This document shows positions 1 through 8,427 of a stretch of 64,000 nucleotides of DNA, one piece after another. Position numbers and translations under genes: made by a program. Below the pieces are notes generated by a model, which was not told where the DNA came from, did no database searches, and was given only the letters and a program-made list of their open reading frames with translations. The number at the start of each line of letters is the position of its first letter. Within the stretch, counting starts at the first letter, position 1. Origin of the DNA: Tepidisphaeraceae bacterium (GTDB lineage Bacteria; Planctomycetota; Phycisphaerae; Tepidisphaerales; Tepidisphaeraceae); contig DASYHQ010000013.1 of the NCBI GenBank assembly GCA_035998445.1, positions 248,001 through 312,000 on the forward strand, written 5' to 3'.

Positions 1-2067
1 TTGCTGCATCTTTTGTTTCGGAAGAAGTCGCCGGTCGTGCAGTTCAGCACCATACGGTTCATCCGCTCGAGCATGCAGCGGACGGCGGCGAGGCGCAAGT
101 TGCAGCGGTGGCTGTTGCTGGCGTGCCGGGCGTTTCTGTTGCTGCTGCTGATCTGGGCGATCGCGCAACCGGCCCATCGGGCGGCCGCGAACTGGCTTGG
201 GTCGGCCAAAAGCCCCATCGCGGCAATCGTGATCGACACCAGCTATTCCATGCTGCTGAAGGACCGCGAGACGCCCCTGCTCGACTCCGCCGACGCCGCT
301 GTGCAATCGCTGTTGCGCCAGCAACTGGCCGGCGCGCGGGTCGCGGTCTTCCGTTCGGATGTGCCACCGGCAGATCAGCCGGAGACGTTGCGCGAGTCGG
401 GCGAATGGCTGACGGATTGGTCGCCGCTTCAGCCCACGCCGGCCGGGATGCCACTGGCGGAGCGCATCACCGCGGCCACGGAGTTTCTGAACGATCAGTC
501 GGCCGATCAGAAATGGCTCTTCGTGCTGAGCGATTTTCAATCTCGCGAGTTCCCACGGCCAGTGACCGCACCCGGCGACGTGCGGGCCGTCTTCATCGAC
601 CTGCACGCTGACGACGCTCGGTCGGCCGGTGTGACGAACGTCACGGTTCAACCGCAACGGCCGATCCCCGGCGTGGGCAGTGATGCCGTGGTGTCGATCG
701 CCGGGCGGGCGGGCGAATCACGCGCGGTCACGCTTCGGGTCGCCAGCCCGGCGGGCGATGTGTTTTCGGAAAGCACGTTGGTTGGCACGCTGGATCGTGC
801 CGGCCGGGCGCAACTGCGGTTTCCACTGAAGCTGCCGGCCGAGCGATGGCTGACGTTGACCGCGAGCCTGCCCGCTGGCGATGCGTCGGAATGGGACGAC
901 TCGCGAACCCATTTGATCGAGGTGCCACCGCGACGGGTGGTGTCGCTCCTCGCGCCCTCGCCCGCCCCACCGGCCGAGCGATTCCTACGGCTGGCGCTCG
1001 ACCCGTCCGAAGGCGCCGACTCTGCGTGGCCGCTGTTGGTGAAACCGGCCCAAGCCATTGCGCCTGATGCGCAAGTGGCCGTCGCGATGCTCTCGGCGTG
1101 GCCGGCGGCAGAACGCGTGCAGCAGTTGTCACGCTTCGCGCAGTCCGGCGGTGTCGTCATCGTTGCGCTTCAACCCGGTTTGGAAGAGTCGTGGTCTGCC
1201 CTGTCGGCGGATCGTCAGGCAGCGCTCGCGGATTTCCTGGGTGGCACACCCGCTCCGCGCTCGCCGACCGGCACCTTCACGGCGTTGGCCGGTAGCGGCG
1301 CGGCTACCGTGCTGGAAGGTCTGAACGACCCTGCGATGCAGCTTGCTTCCGTCTCAGCCCAGCGATTCGTACCGCTCGCGGAAGTCGCCGGCGATTCGGA
1401 GGTCGTGCTGTCGCTCAGCCGGTCGTCCGGGGTTGGCAGCGAACGGCCATTGCCGTTGCTGTTGCGCCAGCCGCACGGCGCCGGCGCAATCTTCAGTTTG
1501 ACGACGCTCCCCGACCCCCGCTTCACGAACTTGCCGACGCATCCGGTGTTCCTGCCGACGCTGGTTCGGATTGCCGTCTCGGGCACGGGGGGTTCGACGC
1601 CGGCGAACGTGGAGATCGGTCAGCCGATCGTGTTGCGCGATCGGTCGTTAGACGGTCGCCCGCAACTGAACCTGGAGACGCCTCGCCAGGAGCGTTTCGT
1701 CCTGCCGGCGAATCGGGATGAGGGGGGCGTCTCGTTCGTGTTCTCGAACACTGGGTCGCCAGGCATTCACACCATCACCACCGCCGAGCGTGCTGAGCCG
1801 GTGGCGATGGCGAACGTTCAGTTGCCCGGCGCGGAGGCGGAAGTGGACCGCCGCGAGGCGGCCACGGTGGCGTCGGGAGATAACGTGGTGGTCGTGCGTT
1901 CGGTGGAAGAGCTGCAATCGAAGTTCGCGACGTTGTCGGAGCCTGAACCGCGATGGTCGACGCCGATCGCGCTCGTGCTGGTGTTGCTGTGCTTCGAGTC
2001 GCTCATGGGCAGCGTGACCAGCGCATGGCAGTGGCCAATTTGGGGTGCGACGCGTACGGAGCGCTGA
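1..2067 (+). CDS. BatA-type VWA-domain membrane protein, 5'-partial
   Basis: The product resembles the BatA/aerotolerance-regulator N-terminal family found beside MoxR and DUF58 genes. It has a basic N-terminal stretch, a hydrophobic segment at about residues 37-57, and a von Willebrand A fold starting with the MIDAS motif DTSYS near residue 79. A long extracytoplasmic region follows, and a C-terminal membrane segment lies near residues 655-675. The first codon coincides with base 1 and the usual first membrane helix is incomplete, so the true start is probably upstream. Its role is inferred to be in envelope complex assembly. The usual moxR and DUF58 partners lie 9-11 kb away on the other strand. 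Confidence 0.75.
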   Translation: MLHLLFRKKSPVVQFSTIRFIRSSMQRTAARRKLQRWLLLACRAFLLLLLIWAIAQPAHRAAANWLGSAKSPIAAIVIDTSYSMLLKDRETPLLDSADAAVQSLLRQQLAGARVAVFRSDVPPADQPETLRESGEWLTDWSPLQPTPAGMPLAERITAATEFLNDQSADQKWLFVLSDFQSREFPRPVTAPGDVRAVFIDLHADDARSAGVTNVTVQPQRPIPGVGSDAVVSIAGRAGESRAVTLRVASPAGDVFSESTLVGTLDRAGRAQLRFPLKLPAERWLTLTASLPAGDASEWDDSRTHLIEVPPRRVVSLLAPSPAPPAERFLRLALDPSEGADSAWPLLVKPAQAIAPDAQVAVAMLSAWPAAERVQQLSRFAQSGGVVIVALQPGLEESWSALSADRQAALADFLGGTPAPRSPTGTFTALAGSGAATVLEGLNDPAMQLASVSAQRFVPLAEVAGDSEVVLSLSRSSGVGSERPLPLLLRQPHGAGAIFSLTTLPDPRFTNLPTHPVFLPTLVRIAVSGTGGSTPANVEIGQPIVLRDRSLDGRPQLNLETPRQERFVLPANRDEGGVSFVFSNTGSPGIHTITTAERAEPVAMANVQLPGAEAEVDRREAATVASGDNVVVVRSVEELQSKFATLSEPEPRWSTPIALVLVLLCFESLMGSVTSAWQWPIWGATRTER

Positions 2068-2078
2068 GTTCTTTCCAA

Positions 2079-2146
2079 ATAGCCGCCGGCTCGCCGGTGG
2101 TCTTTCCTCCCATGGAACCGAGGACCACCGGCAAGCCGGCGGCTAT
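2079..2146. repeat. REP-like palindrome, family A copy 1
   Basis: The 24-nt arms (2079-2102 and 2123-2146) are near-perfect inverted repeats of the type ATAGCC(G/A)CCGGC...GCCGG(T)GG around a 20-nt loop. The element lies between the BatA-like gene and the nucleotidyltransferase gene. Related copies occur at 3926-3988, 26944-27015 and, as one arm, 28294-28317. It may also act as a terminator, but no T-tract follows. Confidence 0.85.
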
Positions 2147-2213
2147 GTGAAGCCAAAGTCCGCGTTTCCGACCCCTTCGTGGATCGCCCCGCTCAGGCTA
2201 TCTTTGCGGCTCG

Positions 2214-3470
2214 ATGAATGCTCCTAGCTCACCTTCGCGCGAACACGCGGTGGCCGTCGTACGGCGGCTGCGCGATGCGGGCCACGTCGCCTACTTCGCC
2301 GGCGGGTGCGTGCGCGACGAGTTGCTGGGACTGCCCGCGAAGGATTTTGACGTCGCGACCGACGCGCCGCCAGACAAGGTGCGGTCGCTGTTCCGCAACA
2401 CGCAGGCCGTCGGTGCATCCTTCGGCGTAATCCTGGTGCGCATCGAGCGGAGCCAGATCGAGGTTGCCACCTTCCGCACCGACGGCCGCTACACCGACGG
2501 TCGCCGGCCAGACGACGTTCGCTTCAGCACGGCTCAGGAAGACGCGCAACGCCGTGACTTCACGATCAACGGCATGTTCCTCGACCCGCTCACGGGTGAC
2601 GTGGTCGACTACGTCGGTGGACAAGCGGACCTGGCCGCCCGCCGATTGCGAGCCATCGGCAATCCCGACGAGCGCTTTACTGAGGACCACCTGCGCCTGT
2701 TGCGGGCCGTTCGGTTTGCGGCTCGCTTTGGCCTGAAGATCGAAGAGGCGACCGACGCTGCTATCATCCAGCACGCGCCGCTTCTGGCCCGTATCAGCCC
2801 AGAACGCATCGCAGAAGAACTTCGGCGGATGCTGACGCCGGCCACGCGCGACAGGGCGTACCACCTCCTGCGAGAGTACGGCCTCCTGGACGTTATTCTG
2901 CGATTCTTGCCGGCCGCTGGAACGCAAATCAATCCGGCCGTCGACGGATTGCTACCGCGAATCACAGGCTTTACCGGGACCGAACCCATTTCATTCAGCC
3001 TCGCCCTGGCGGCGGCTAGCCTGGAGCATCGCGGTCGAACGGACGATGTGTTGCATCTCACTTCGCCGACGGAGGTGAGGCGTACGTGTGCCGCGCTGCG
3101 CCAGGCGTTGAAGATCAGCAACGACGAGGAACGGGCGATCACCGAGACGCTGATGATCGGTCCGTTGATTGGCGATCAAGTTCCGGCAGTCGCGCCGTTG
3201 AAACGTTTCCTGGCCACGCCGCATTCGCGCGATGCGTGGCTGCTCATGCGGGCGCTCGGAAAAGATGCGCTTGTGGGCCCGGTTCTGACGCAGCTCAGTC
3301 AGACGGACTGTGCGCCCCCGCCGCTCGTAACGGGTGATGATCTGGCCGCCGCAGGCATGAGACCGGGGCCGGCATTCAAGCGCATCTTGGACAGCGTCTA
3401 CGATGCACAACTGGAGGATCGGGTGAAGTCGAAGGATGAGGCGCTCGAACTGGCAAAGCGCATGGCGTGA
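2214..3470 (+). CDS. cca: CCA tRNA nucleotidyltransferase / poly(A) polymerase family
   Basis: This class II nucleotidyltransferase adds CCA (or A) to tRNA 3' ends. The catalytic head is at residues 20-50: GGCVRDELLG followed by KDFDVATDA, which supplies the metal-binding DxD. Further family signatures are RRDFTINGM (about 120), the RA-binding segment DHLRLLRAVRFAARFG (about 159-174) and ISPERIAEELRRML. The length of 418 residues is normal for the bacterial family. The start at ATG 2214 sits just before the conserved domain. CCA-adding and A-adding enzymes cannot be separated reliably by eye, so the exact tail it adds is uncertain. Confidence 0.9.
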   Translation: MNAPSSPSREHAVAVVRRLRDAGHVAYFAGGCVRDELLGLPAKDFDVATDAPPDKVRSLFRNTQAVGASFGVILVRIERSQIEVATFRTDGRYTDGRRPDDVRFSTAQEDAQRRDFTINGMFLDPLTGDVVDYVGGQADLAARRLRAIGNPDERFTEDHLRLLRAVRFAARFGLKIEEATDAAIIQHAPLLARISPERIAEELRRMLTPATRDRAYHLLREYGLLDVILRFLPAAGTQINPAVDGLLPRITGFTGTEPISFSLALAAASLEHRGRTDDVLHLTSPTEVRRTCAALRQALKISNDEERAITETLMIGPLIGDQVPAVAPLKRFLATPHSRDAWLLMRALGKDALVGPVLTQLSQTDCAPPPLVTGDDLAAAGMRPGPAFKRILDSVYDAQLEDRVKSKDEALELAKRMA

Positions 3471-3509
3471 CGCGAGCGTTTGGGTGCCGCTGGTGGCACA
3501 GAGGCGGGA

Positions 3510-3860
3510 CTACTTGCTGCCCATCGCGCTGACGATCTGTTTCAGGTCGCCCACCTGGGTGATGCGCAGGCCGAAGTTTTCACCGACCTTGACGGCCTCG
3601 CCCATGCCGATTGGCTTGTTGTTGATCAGCAGTTCCAGCGGCTCGTCGCTGCTCTTGGCGAACTCGAGGATCGCGCCGACACCGAGTCGCATCACTTCTG
3701 ACAACAGCAGTTTGCGCTCGGCCAGCTTCACGATCACCGGCACGTTGAGGCGCAGGATGCGCTGCAACTCGCCGTTGGTGGGCGTGTTAACGGGCTTGGG
3801 TTGGCCTGAAAGGAGTGGCACGTGCGTTCCCGGTTGTGGCACGCCCAACGCGTGCTGCAC
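3510..3860 (-). CDS. fliN: FliN-like flagellar motor switch protein (SpoA domain)
   Basis: This is a 116-residue protein with a C-terminal SpoA/FliN domain (about residues 36-112), seen as NVPVIVKLAERKLLLSEVMRLGVGAILEF and the terminal segment with INNKPIGMGEAVKVGENFGLRI. FliN forms part of the C-ring with FliG and FliM. The start is a GTG. The frame stays open upstream, but I found no in-frame ATG, so the N-terminus is provisional. No other flagellar gene is in the window, so it could be an orphan or part of a scattered flagellar set. It converges on the upstream nucleotidyltransferase gene with a 39-nt gap. Confidence 0.8.
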   Translation of the reverse strand: MQHALGVPQPGTHVPLLSGQPKPVNTPTNGELQRILRLNVPVIVKLAERKLLLSEVMRLGVGAILEFAKSSDEPLELLINNKPIGMGEAVKVGENFGLRITQVGDLKQIVSAMGSK

Positions 3861-3925
3861 AACGTGATTATCGGCACGACGCCACCGAAGGCAATACCCG
3901 CAATTGCTACGGATGACCCCGTCAT

Positions 3926-3988
3926 ATAGCCCCGCGCTTGCCGGGGGTGCTTGGTCTGAACGAAGACCCCACGCAAGCCGGGGGCTAT
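3926..3988. repeat. REP-like palindrome, family A variant copy 2
   Basis: The arms ATAGCCCCGCGCTTGCCGGG... and ...CAAGCCGGGGGCTAT flank a short loop. The element keeps the ATAGCC...GGCTAT ends and the central CTTGCCGG/GCAAGCC of family A but has a C-rich core. It lies between the divergent fliN-like and eboE-like genes and so overlaps both upstream regions. Confidence 0.8.
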
Positions 3989-4066
3989 GCGGTTATTCCA
4001 CCCGATCAGGCTCATCGGGATCCCAACACCTTGACGACGCTCAAAGGCAACGCGACTCTTTAACCC

Positions 4067-5242
4067 ATGGCGATAAGTGAACTGCCGCTAAGTTACTGCA
4101 CCAATGTTCATCCGGGCCGGTCGATCGCCGAGGTGAACGCGGGGCTGGATCGCTACACCGTCGACATCCGCAACCGATTCGGCCATCCGCTGGCGGCGGG
4201 GTTGTGGTTGGCGAGTCCGGTGGTATCGGAGCTGGCCGCCTCGGATGAGAAGCTGCGAGCGTTCGCCGCGGGCGTGCAGGCTCGGCGACTGCCCTGCTAC
4301 ACGCTGAACGCCTTTCCGTATGGCGATTTCCATAGCGAACGCGTTAAAGACCGGGTCTACCTGCCCGATTGGAGCCAGCCCGCGCGGGCCGCCTATACCC
4401 GCCAGTGCGCACAGGTGCTGGCCCAGTTGATGCCGGCCGAAATCACTGACGGTAGCATTTCGACTGTGCCGCTGGCGTTCAAGGGTCACCCGCATGACGC
4501 CGGCTTTACCGATCAGTGCATCGCGGCGCTGTTGGACCTGTCGCAGTTCCTGACCGACCTCGAACAACGGACGCAGAAGACGATCCGGCTGGCCATCGAA
4601 CCTGAGCCGTCCTGCGTTCTTGAAACGACCGCTGAGGCGCTGGCGTTCTTCGAGCGTTTGTTTGCCGCCGCGAGGGCGCGCGGGGCCGAGGCAATCGCCC
4701 GGCGGCATCTGGGTGTCTGCTTCGACGTCTGTCACCAGGCGGTGGAGTTCGAGGACGTCACGGCGTCCATCGCCACCATTGATGCTGCTGGCGTGCGAAT
4801 CAACAAGGTTCACGTCAGCTGTGCGCTGCAGATCGACCGCCCCGCAACCAACGCCACCGCCCGCGAGGCGCTTCGGCGGTACGTCGAGCCGCGTTACCAG
4901 CATCAAACCACCGCCCGCACGTCCACCGGAGCCGTTGTGCAGGAATTGGATCTGACCGGCGACCTGCTGGACAATCCACCAGCCGAATTCGCGCACGCCG
5001 CTGAGTGGCGCATTCACTTTCACGTGCCGATCAGCGACGCGCAGATCGGCCCGCTGCGCACCACGCGCGACGCCCTGCCCGCCGCGTTCGACGCCGTGGC
5101 GAAGCTGGATTATGCGCCGCATTTAGAGTTGGAAACCTATACCTGGGAAATCATGCCCGGCGAAGGCCCCCCTAATCTGGCTGCCGGCCTGACCCGGGAG
5201 TTGATCGCCGCCCGGCAGATGATCGAGCAAGCCCGCCGCTAA
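4067..5242 (+). CDS. eboE: EboE-like TIM-barrel protein
   Basis: The 391-residue protein matches the EboE family ('metabolite traffic protein'), a xylose-isomerase-like TIM barrel. Recognisable features are the N-terminal LSYCTNVHPG, the middle segment ending in TLNAFPYGDFH, a barrel strand with AIEPEPSCVLE, and a C-terminal LELETYTWEIMP. In cyanobacteria and other bacteria eboE sits in the eboABCDEF cluster, linked to export of secondary-metabolite precursors. None of the other ebo genes is adjacent here. Conserved His/Glu/Asp positions (HVSCALQ, HFHVPISD) suggest a metal-binding barrel, but the substrate is unknown. Confidence 0.8.
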   Translation: MAISELPLSYCTNVHPGRSIAEVNAGLDRYTVDIRNRFGHPLAAGLWLASPVVSELAASDEKLRAFAAGVQARRLPCYTLNAFPYGDFHSERVKDRVYLPDWSQPARAAYTRQCAQVLAQLMPAEITDGSISTVPLAFKGHPHDAGFTDQCIAALLDLSQFLTDLEQRTQKTIRLAIEPEPSCVLETTAEALAFFERLFAAARARGAEAIARRHLGVCFDVCHQAVEFEDVTASIATIDAAGVRINKVHVSCALQIDRPATNATAREALRRYVEPRYQHQTTARTSTGAVVQELDLTGDLLDNPPAEFAHAAEWRIHFHVPISDAQIGPLRTTRDALPAAFDAVAKLDYAPHLELETYTWEIMPGEGPPNLAAGLTRELIAARQMIEQARR

Positions 5243-5297
5243 CCTCTGGCGGCCGCGGTTGTCTGACCGGGACAACCTTTATCTGGAGTGACCGAAA

Positions 5298-5909
5298 GTG
5301 AACCTGACCATCAGCAACTCGTCGCCAGTTTCAGTCGTTCGTAAGGCTTCTTCGATCACCGCTGTTCTCACCGCGGCGCTCGTGTGCACGTCCAGCCTAC
5401 GAGCAGAGCCGCCCACCACCGTCCCCACCACGCAAGCCGCCAAACCCGCCGGCACGGTGCCGCAGGAGCTGCTTGGCGAGTGGTTCCAAGGCACCATCTC
5501 ACCCACCAGCTACTGGGACACGCAGAGCGGCAAGTACCTCGGCAACGCCAGCAGCATGGGCTCGACCTATCGCTTTCATCCCGACGGCACGTACGAGGAA
5601 TACGTCTACATCGAAACGCGCATGTACAACGTCCAGACCGTGATCTGGACCACCTACAAGGGCACCGTCGACTTCAAGGCCGACACCTTCACCGTCACCC
5701 CCACCTGGGGCCACTACAAGACCGGCGGCACTAGCTCGCAGAAGACCGACCGCGACATGACGGAGGAGGAACTGGCCAAGGGGAAGAAGACCTACAATTG
5801 GAAGCTGGAAAAGAACCCCGACACGGGCAAGACGCACTTCGTCGTCCCGTTCGACGATGGCAGTTCGTTCCAGTTCCGCCGGACTGAATCGGATAAGGCC
5901 AAGGAGTAG
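5298..5909 (+). CDS. Secreted protein of unknown function
   Basis: This is a 203-residue protein with a GTG start preceded by a GGAG-like ribosome site in TCTGGAGTGACC. A signal-like segment spans about residues 18-35 (ITAVLTAALVCTSSLRA) with plausible cleavage after LRA, then a Thr/Pro-rich linker. The rest resembles a small beta-sheet domain with repeated YRFHPDGTYEEYVY and DDGSSFQFRRTE strands, reminiscent of lipocalin-like 'residue-lacking' domains. I do not recognise a named family. It is likely monocistronic, with lysA 80 nt downstream on the same strand. Confidence 0.6.
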   Translation: MNLTISNSSPVSVVRKASSITAVLTAALVCTSSLRAEPPTTVPTTQAAKPAGTVPQELLGEWFQGTISPTSYWDTQSGKYLGNASSMGSTYRFHPDGTYEEYVYIETRMYNVQTVIWTTYKGTVDFKADTFTVTPTWGHYKTGGTSSQKTDRDMTEEELAKGKKTYNWKLEKNPDTGKTHFVVPFDDGSSFQFRRTESDKAKE

Positions 5910-5989
5910 GCCGGCGGCCGTCCGGGCTTCCCCGCGCAACGCGCCTCACTTGGCGTTGCCCCGCCGGCGCGTAGAATGCCCGACCCAAA

Positions 5990-7309
5990 ATGGATTACTT
6001 CAACTACAAGAACGGTGAGCTGTACTGCGAAGACGTGCCCGTGGCCAGGATTGCCGCCGAGGTGGGCACGGCCGTCTACATCTATTCGAAGGCCACGCTC
6101 GTCCACCACTACCGGCAGATCGCCGACGCGTTCAAGGCGCTGAACCCGACCATCTGCTACTCCATCAAGAGCAACGGCAACATCAACCTCTGCAAGGTGC
6201 TGGCGGCCGAGGGATGCGGGTTTGACGTCACCAGTGGTGGCGAGCTGTTCCGCGCGTTGCAGGCCGGTGGCGACCCGAAGAAGATGATCTACGCTGGCGT
6301 CGGAAAGACCGATCAGGAGATCATCGACGCGATCAACGCCGGCATCGCGGCGTTCAATCTGGAGTCGGAAGCCGAAATCGAGAACATCGATCGTGTCGCC
6401 GCCAGCATCGGCAAGCAGGCGGTGGGCGCGATCCGCATCAATCCCGATGTCGACCCGGGCGCCAAGACGCACGCCAAGACGACCACCGGCAAGAAGGAGA
6501 CGAAGTTCGGCGTCGACATCGAACGGGCCGAGCGCGTCTTCGAGCAGTACCGCAACCTGAAGAACCTGCGCATCGCCGGTGTGCATATTCACATCGGCAG
6601 CCCGATTTACGACGTGCAGCCATACGTGGATGCGGTGACGAAGATCATCGCGCTCATCGACCGCCTGACGGCCAAGGGTCACAAGATCGAATGGTTCGAC
6701 GTCGGCGGTGGCTTTGGGGTGAACTACGAGCACCCCGAGCAGGCGCTGCCGGTGACCGAACATGCCAAAGCGCTGGTGCCGCTGCTGCAGGGCAAGCCGT
6801 ACCGCATCGCATTCGAGCCCGGTCGATACATTGCGGGCAACAGCGGTATTCTGGTGACGAAGGTGCTGTACCGGAAGACGGGTGGCGAGAAGAAGTTCGT
6901 GATCGTCGACGCCGGCATGAACGACCTGATCCGCCCGACGCTGTACGAGAGCTACCACCACATCTGGCCGGTGCATCCCGATGCTGCGAACCAGCCGAAG
7001 TCGCGATCGAAGTCTACCGAACCGGTGAACGGTGAAGTGGTGGATGTGGTCGGGCCGATCTGCGAAAGCGGCGACTATCTGGCCAAGGCCCGCCCGCTGC
7101 CCACCACCCAGCGCGGCGATCTGCTGGCGGTCTTCACGGCTGGCGCGTACGGCTTTGCGATGAGCAGCAACTACAACAACCGTCCACGCCTGCCCGAGGT
7201 GCTGGTGGACGGCGACAGTTACAAGGTCATCCGCCGACGCGAGACGTTCGAGGACTTGGTGGCCGCCGAGCGAATCCAGCCGCGCCTGAGCCCGTCAAAC
7301 GACCTGTAG
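5990..7309 (+). CDS. lysA: Diaminopimelate decarboxylase
   Basis: The enzyme converts meso-diaminopimelate to lysine and CO2 with PLP, as the last step of lysine synthesis. It is a fold-type III (alanine racemase-like) barrel with the PLP lysine in CYSIKSN (Lys60), the HIGS phosphate/PLP segment (HIHIGSPI), the glycine loop DVGGGFGVNYE, the EPGRYI motif, the CESGD motif (VGPICESGDYL) and GAYGFAMSSNYN near the C-terminus. The length of 439 residues is usual. Together with dapL at 38060-39295 it supports a DapL-type lysine/peptidoglycan precursor route. The reading frame is intact. Confidence 0.95.
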   Translation: MDYFNYKNGELYCEDVPVARIAAEVGTAVYIYSKATLVHHYRQIADAFKALNPTICYSIKSNGNINLCKVLAAEGCGFDVTSGGELFRALQAGGDPKKMIYAGVGKTDQEIIDAINAGIAAFNLESEAEIENIDRVAASIGKQAVGAIRINPDVDPGAKTHAKTTTGKKETKFGVDIERAERVFEQYRNLKNLRIAGVHIHIGSPIYDVQPYVDAVTKIIALIDRLTAKGHKIEWFDVGGGFGVNYEHPEQALPVTEHAKALVPLLQGKPYRIAFEPGRYIAGNSGILVTKVLYRKTGGEKKFVIVDAGMNDLIRPTLYESYHHIWPVHPDAANQPKSRSKSTEPVNGEVVDVVGPICESGDYLAKARPLPTTQRGDLLAVFTAGAYGFAMSSNYNNRPRLPEVLVDGDSYKVIRRRETFEDLVAAERIQPRLSPSNDL

Positions 7310-7343
7310 GGGCAGGCCTCCGTGCCTGCCCTTCTTCTCTTTA
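7310..7343 (+). terminator. Probable intrinsic terminator after lysA
   Basis: GGGCAGGC / GCCTGCCC forms an 8-bp stem around a 6-7 nt loop immediately after the lysA stop. It is followed by the T-rich run TTCTTCTCTTT. The remaining bases to 7552 show no other convincing element. Confidence 0.65.
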
Positions 7344-7551
7344 TGGCGTCGCAGATCACGGCCACGGCCGCGGACGCCTGCCACTGTCATACTTCACCTT
7401 CTCAGCGCCTCCGGCCGATGAAGTTATGGGTCGCAGCATTTGGCCGCGCGCCCTACAATTCCTCGAACGGGCGTGCCCGCGTGCGCCTGACTTGGCATCG
7501 AACGCGACGTTGCTGACGTAAGTTGCGACGGCGTGCGGGAAGGGTATCGCG

Positions 7552-8412
7552 ATGGCGACGGAATTTTACGAGTGGAAGTTCGGTGACGTGTACTACCTGA
7601 AGCGCGGCTGGGGTGAGCCGATCGTGCTGCTGCACAACATCTACCCCGGCGCTAGCCACGAGGAGTTCGAACACAACATCGCCGAGCTCGCGCGGCACTT
7701 CACGGTGTACGCGGTTGACATGCTGGGCTTCGGCCAGTCGGACGCGCCCCACCTGCGGTACACGGGCAACCTGTACGCTTCGTTGATACACGACTTTCTC
7801 GTCGACGTCGTCGGCCAGCCCGCGAACATCGTGGCCGCCGGGCTCACCTGTTCCTATGTAGCAGACGTCGCCGTCTGGCGGCACGAACTGGTGAAGTCGA
7901 TCGCGATGATCTGCCCGCGCAGCGAACCCATCGGCCTGGATTCCCCGCGATGGATCGCTGCCATCCGGCACTTCCTGATCAGCAGCCCGACGCTCGGCCA
8001 CGGCATGTACGAGACGCTCAGCACCGGGTTCGAGGTCGACGCCTTCCTGCGCGGCTGCTTCCACAACCCGCGGAACGTCACGCGTCAGAAGATCGACCGC
8101 CTGGCCGCCAACGCCTCGCACCCGGGCGGCGCGTATCCTTACGCCAGCCTTGTTTCGGGATACCTGGATAGCCCGTTGATGAAGACCTTGCCACACGTGA
8201 GCATGCCCACGTTGCTGATCTGGGGCCGCGAGGCGAAGCCGACACCGGTGGAGCACAGCGTTCGCCTGGCATCAATGTTGCGCAAGGGCCAGCTCCACGT
8301 CGTCGAACAGGCCGGCGCGTGGGTGCATGACGAGCAGTCGAAGATCGTGAACAAGCTGCTGTGCGACTTCGCGTTGAATCGGGGTGCCGGTGCGCAGATC
8401 GCGACGGCTTAA
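7552..8412 (+). CDS. Alpha/beta-hydrolase fold protein with degenerate catalytic triad
   Basis: The 286-residue protein follows the alpha/beta hydrolase plan: VLLHNIYPG (oxyanion loop, about 25), YAVDMLGFGQSDAP (about 60-73), nucleophile-elbow strand IVAAGLTCSYVADVA (about 99-113), TLLIWGREAKPTP, and the C-terminal loop AGAWVHDEQ. The expected Ser is replaced by Thr (GLTCS in place of GxSxG). The acid position appears lost (WGREAK). The catalytic His of the usual GHW is Ala (GAW). It is therefore probably a non-hydrolytic member or one with unusual chemistry. It converges with the TgpA-like gene and is separated from it by 15 nt. Confidence 0.75.
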   Translation: MATEFYEWKFGDVYYLKRGWGEPIVLLHNIYPGASHEEFEHNIAELARHFTVYAVDMLGFGQSDAPHLRYTGNLYASLIHDFLVDVVGQPANIVAAGLTCSYVADVAVWRHELVKSIAMICPRSEPIGLDSPRWIAAIRHFLISSPTLGHGMYETLSTGFEVDAFLRGCFHNPRNVTRQKIDRLAANASHPGGAYPYASLVSGYLDSPLMKTLPHVSMPTLLIWGREAKPTPVEHSVRLASMLRKGQLHVVEQAGAWVHDEQSKIVNKLLCDFALNRGAGAQIATA

Positions 8413-8427
8413 CCGCCTGCCCTTGGA

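Noticed and set aside
5792-6976. 394-codon minus-strand ORF
   Set aside because: It is antisense to lysA, which is intact with catalytic residues.
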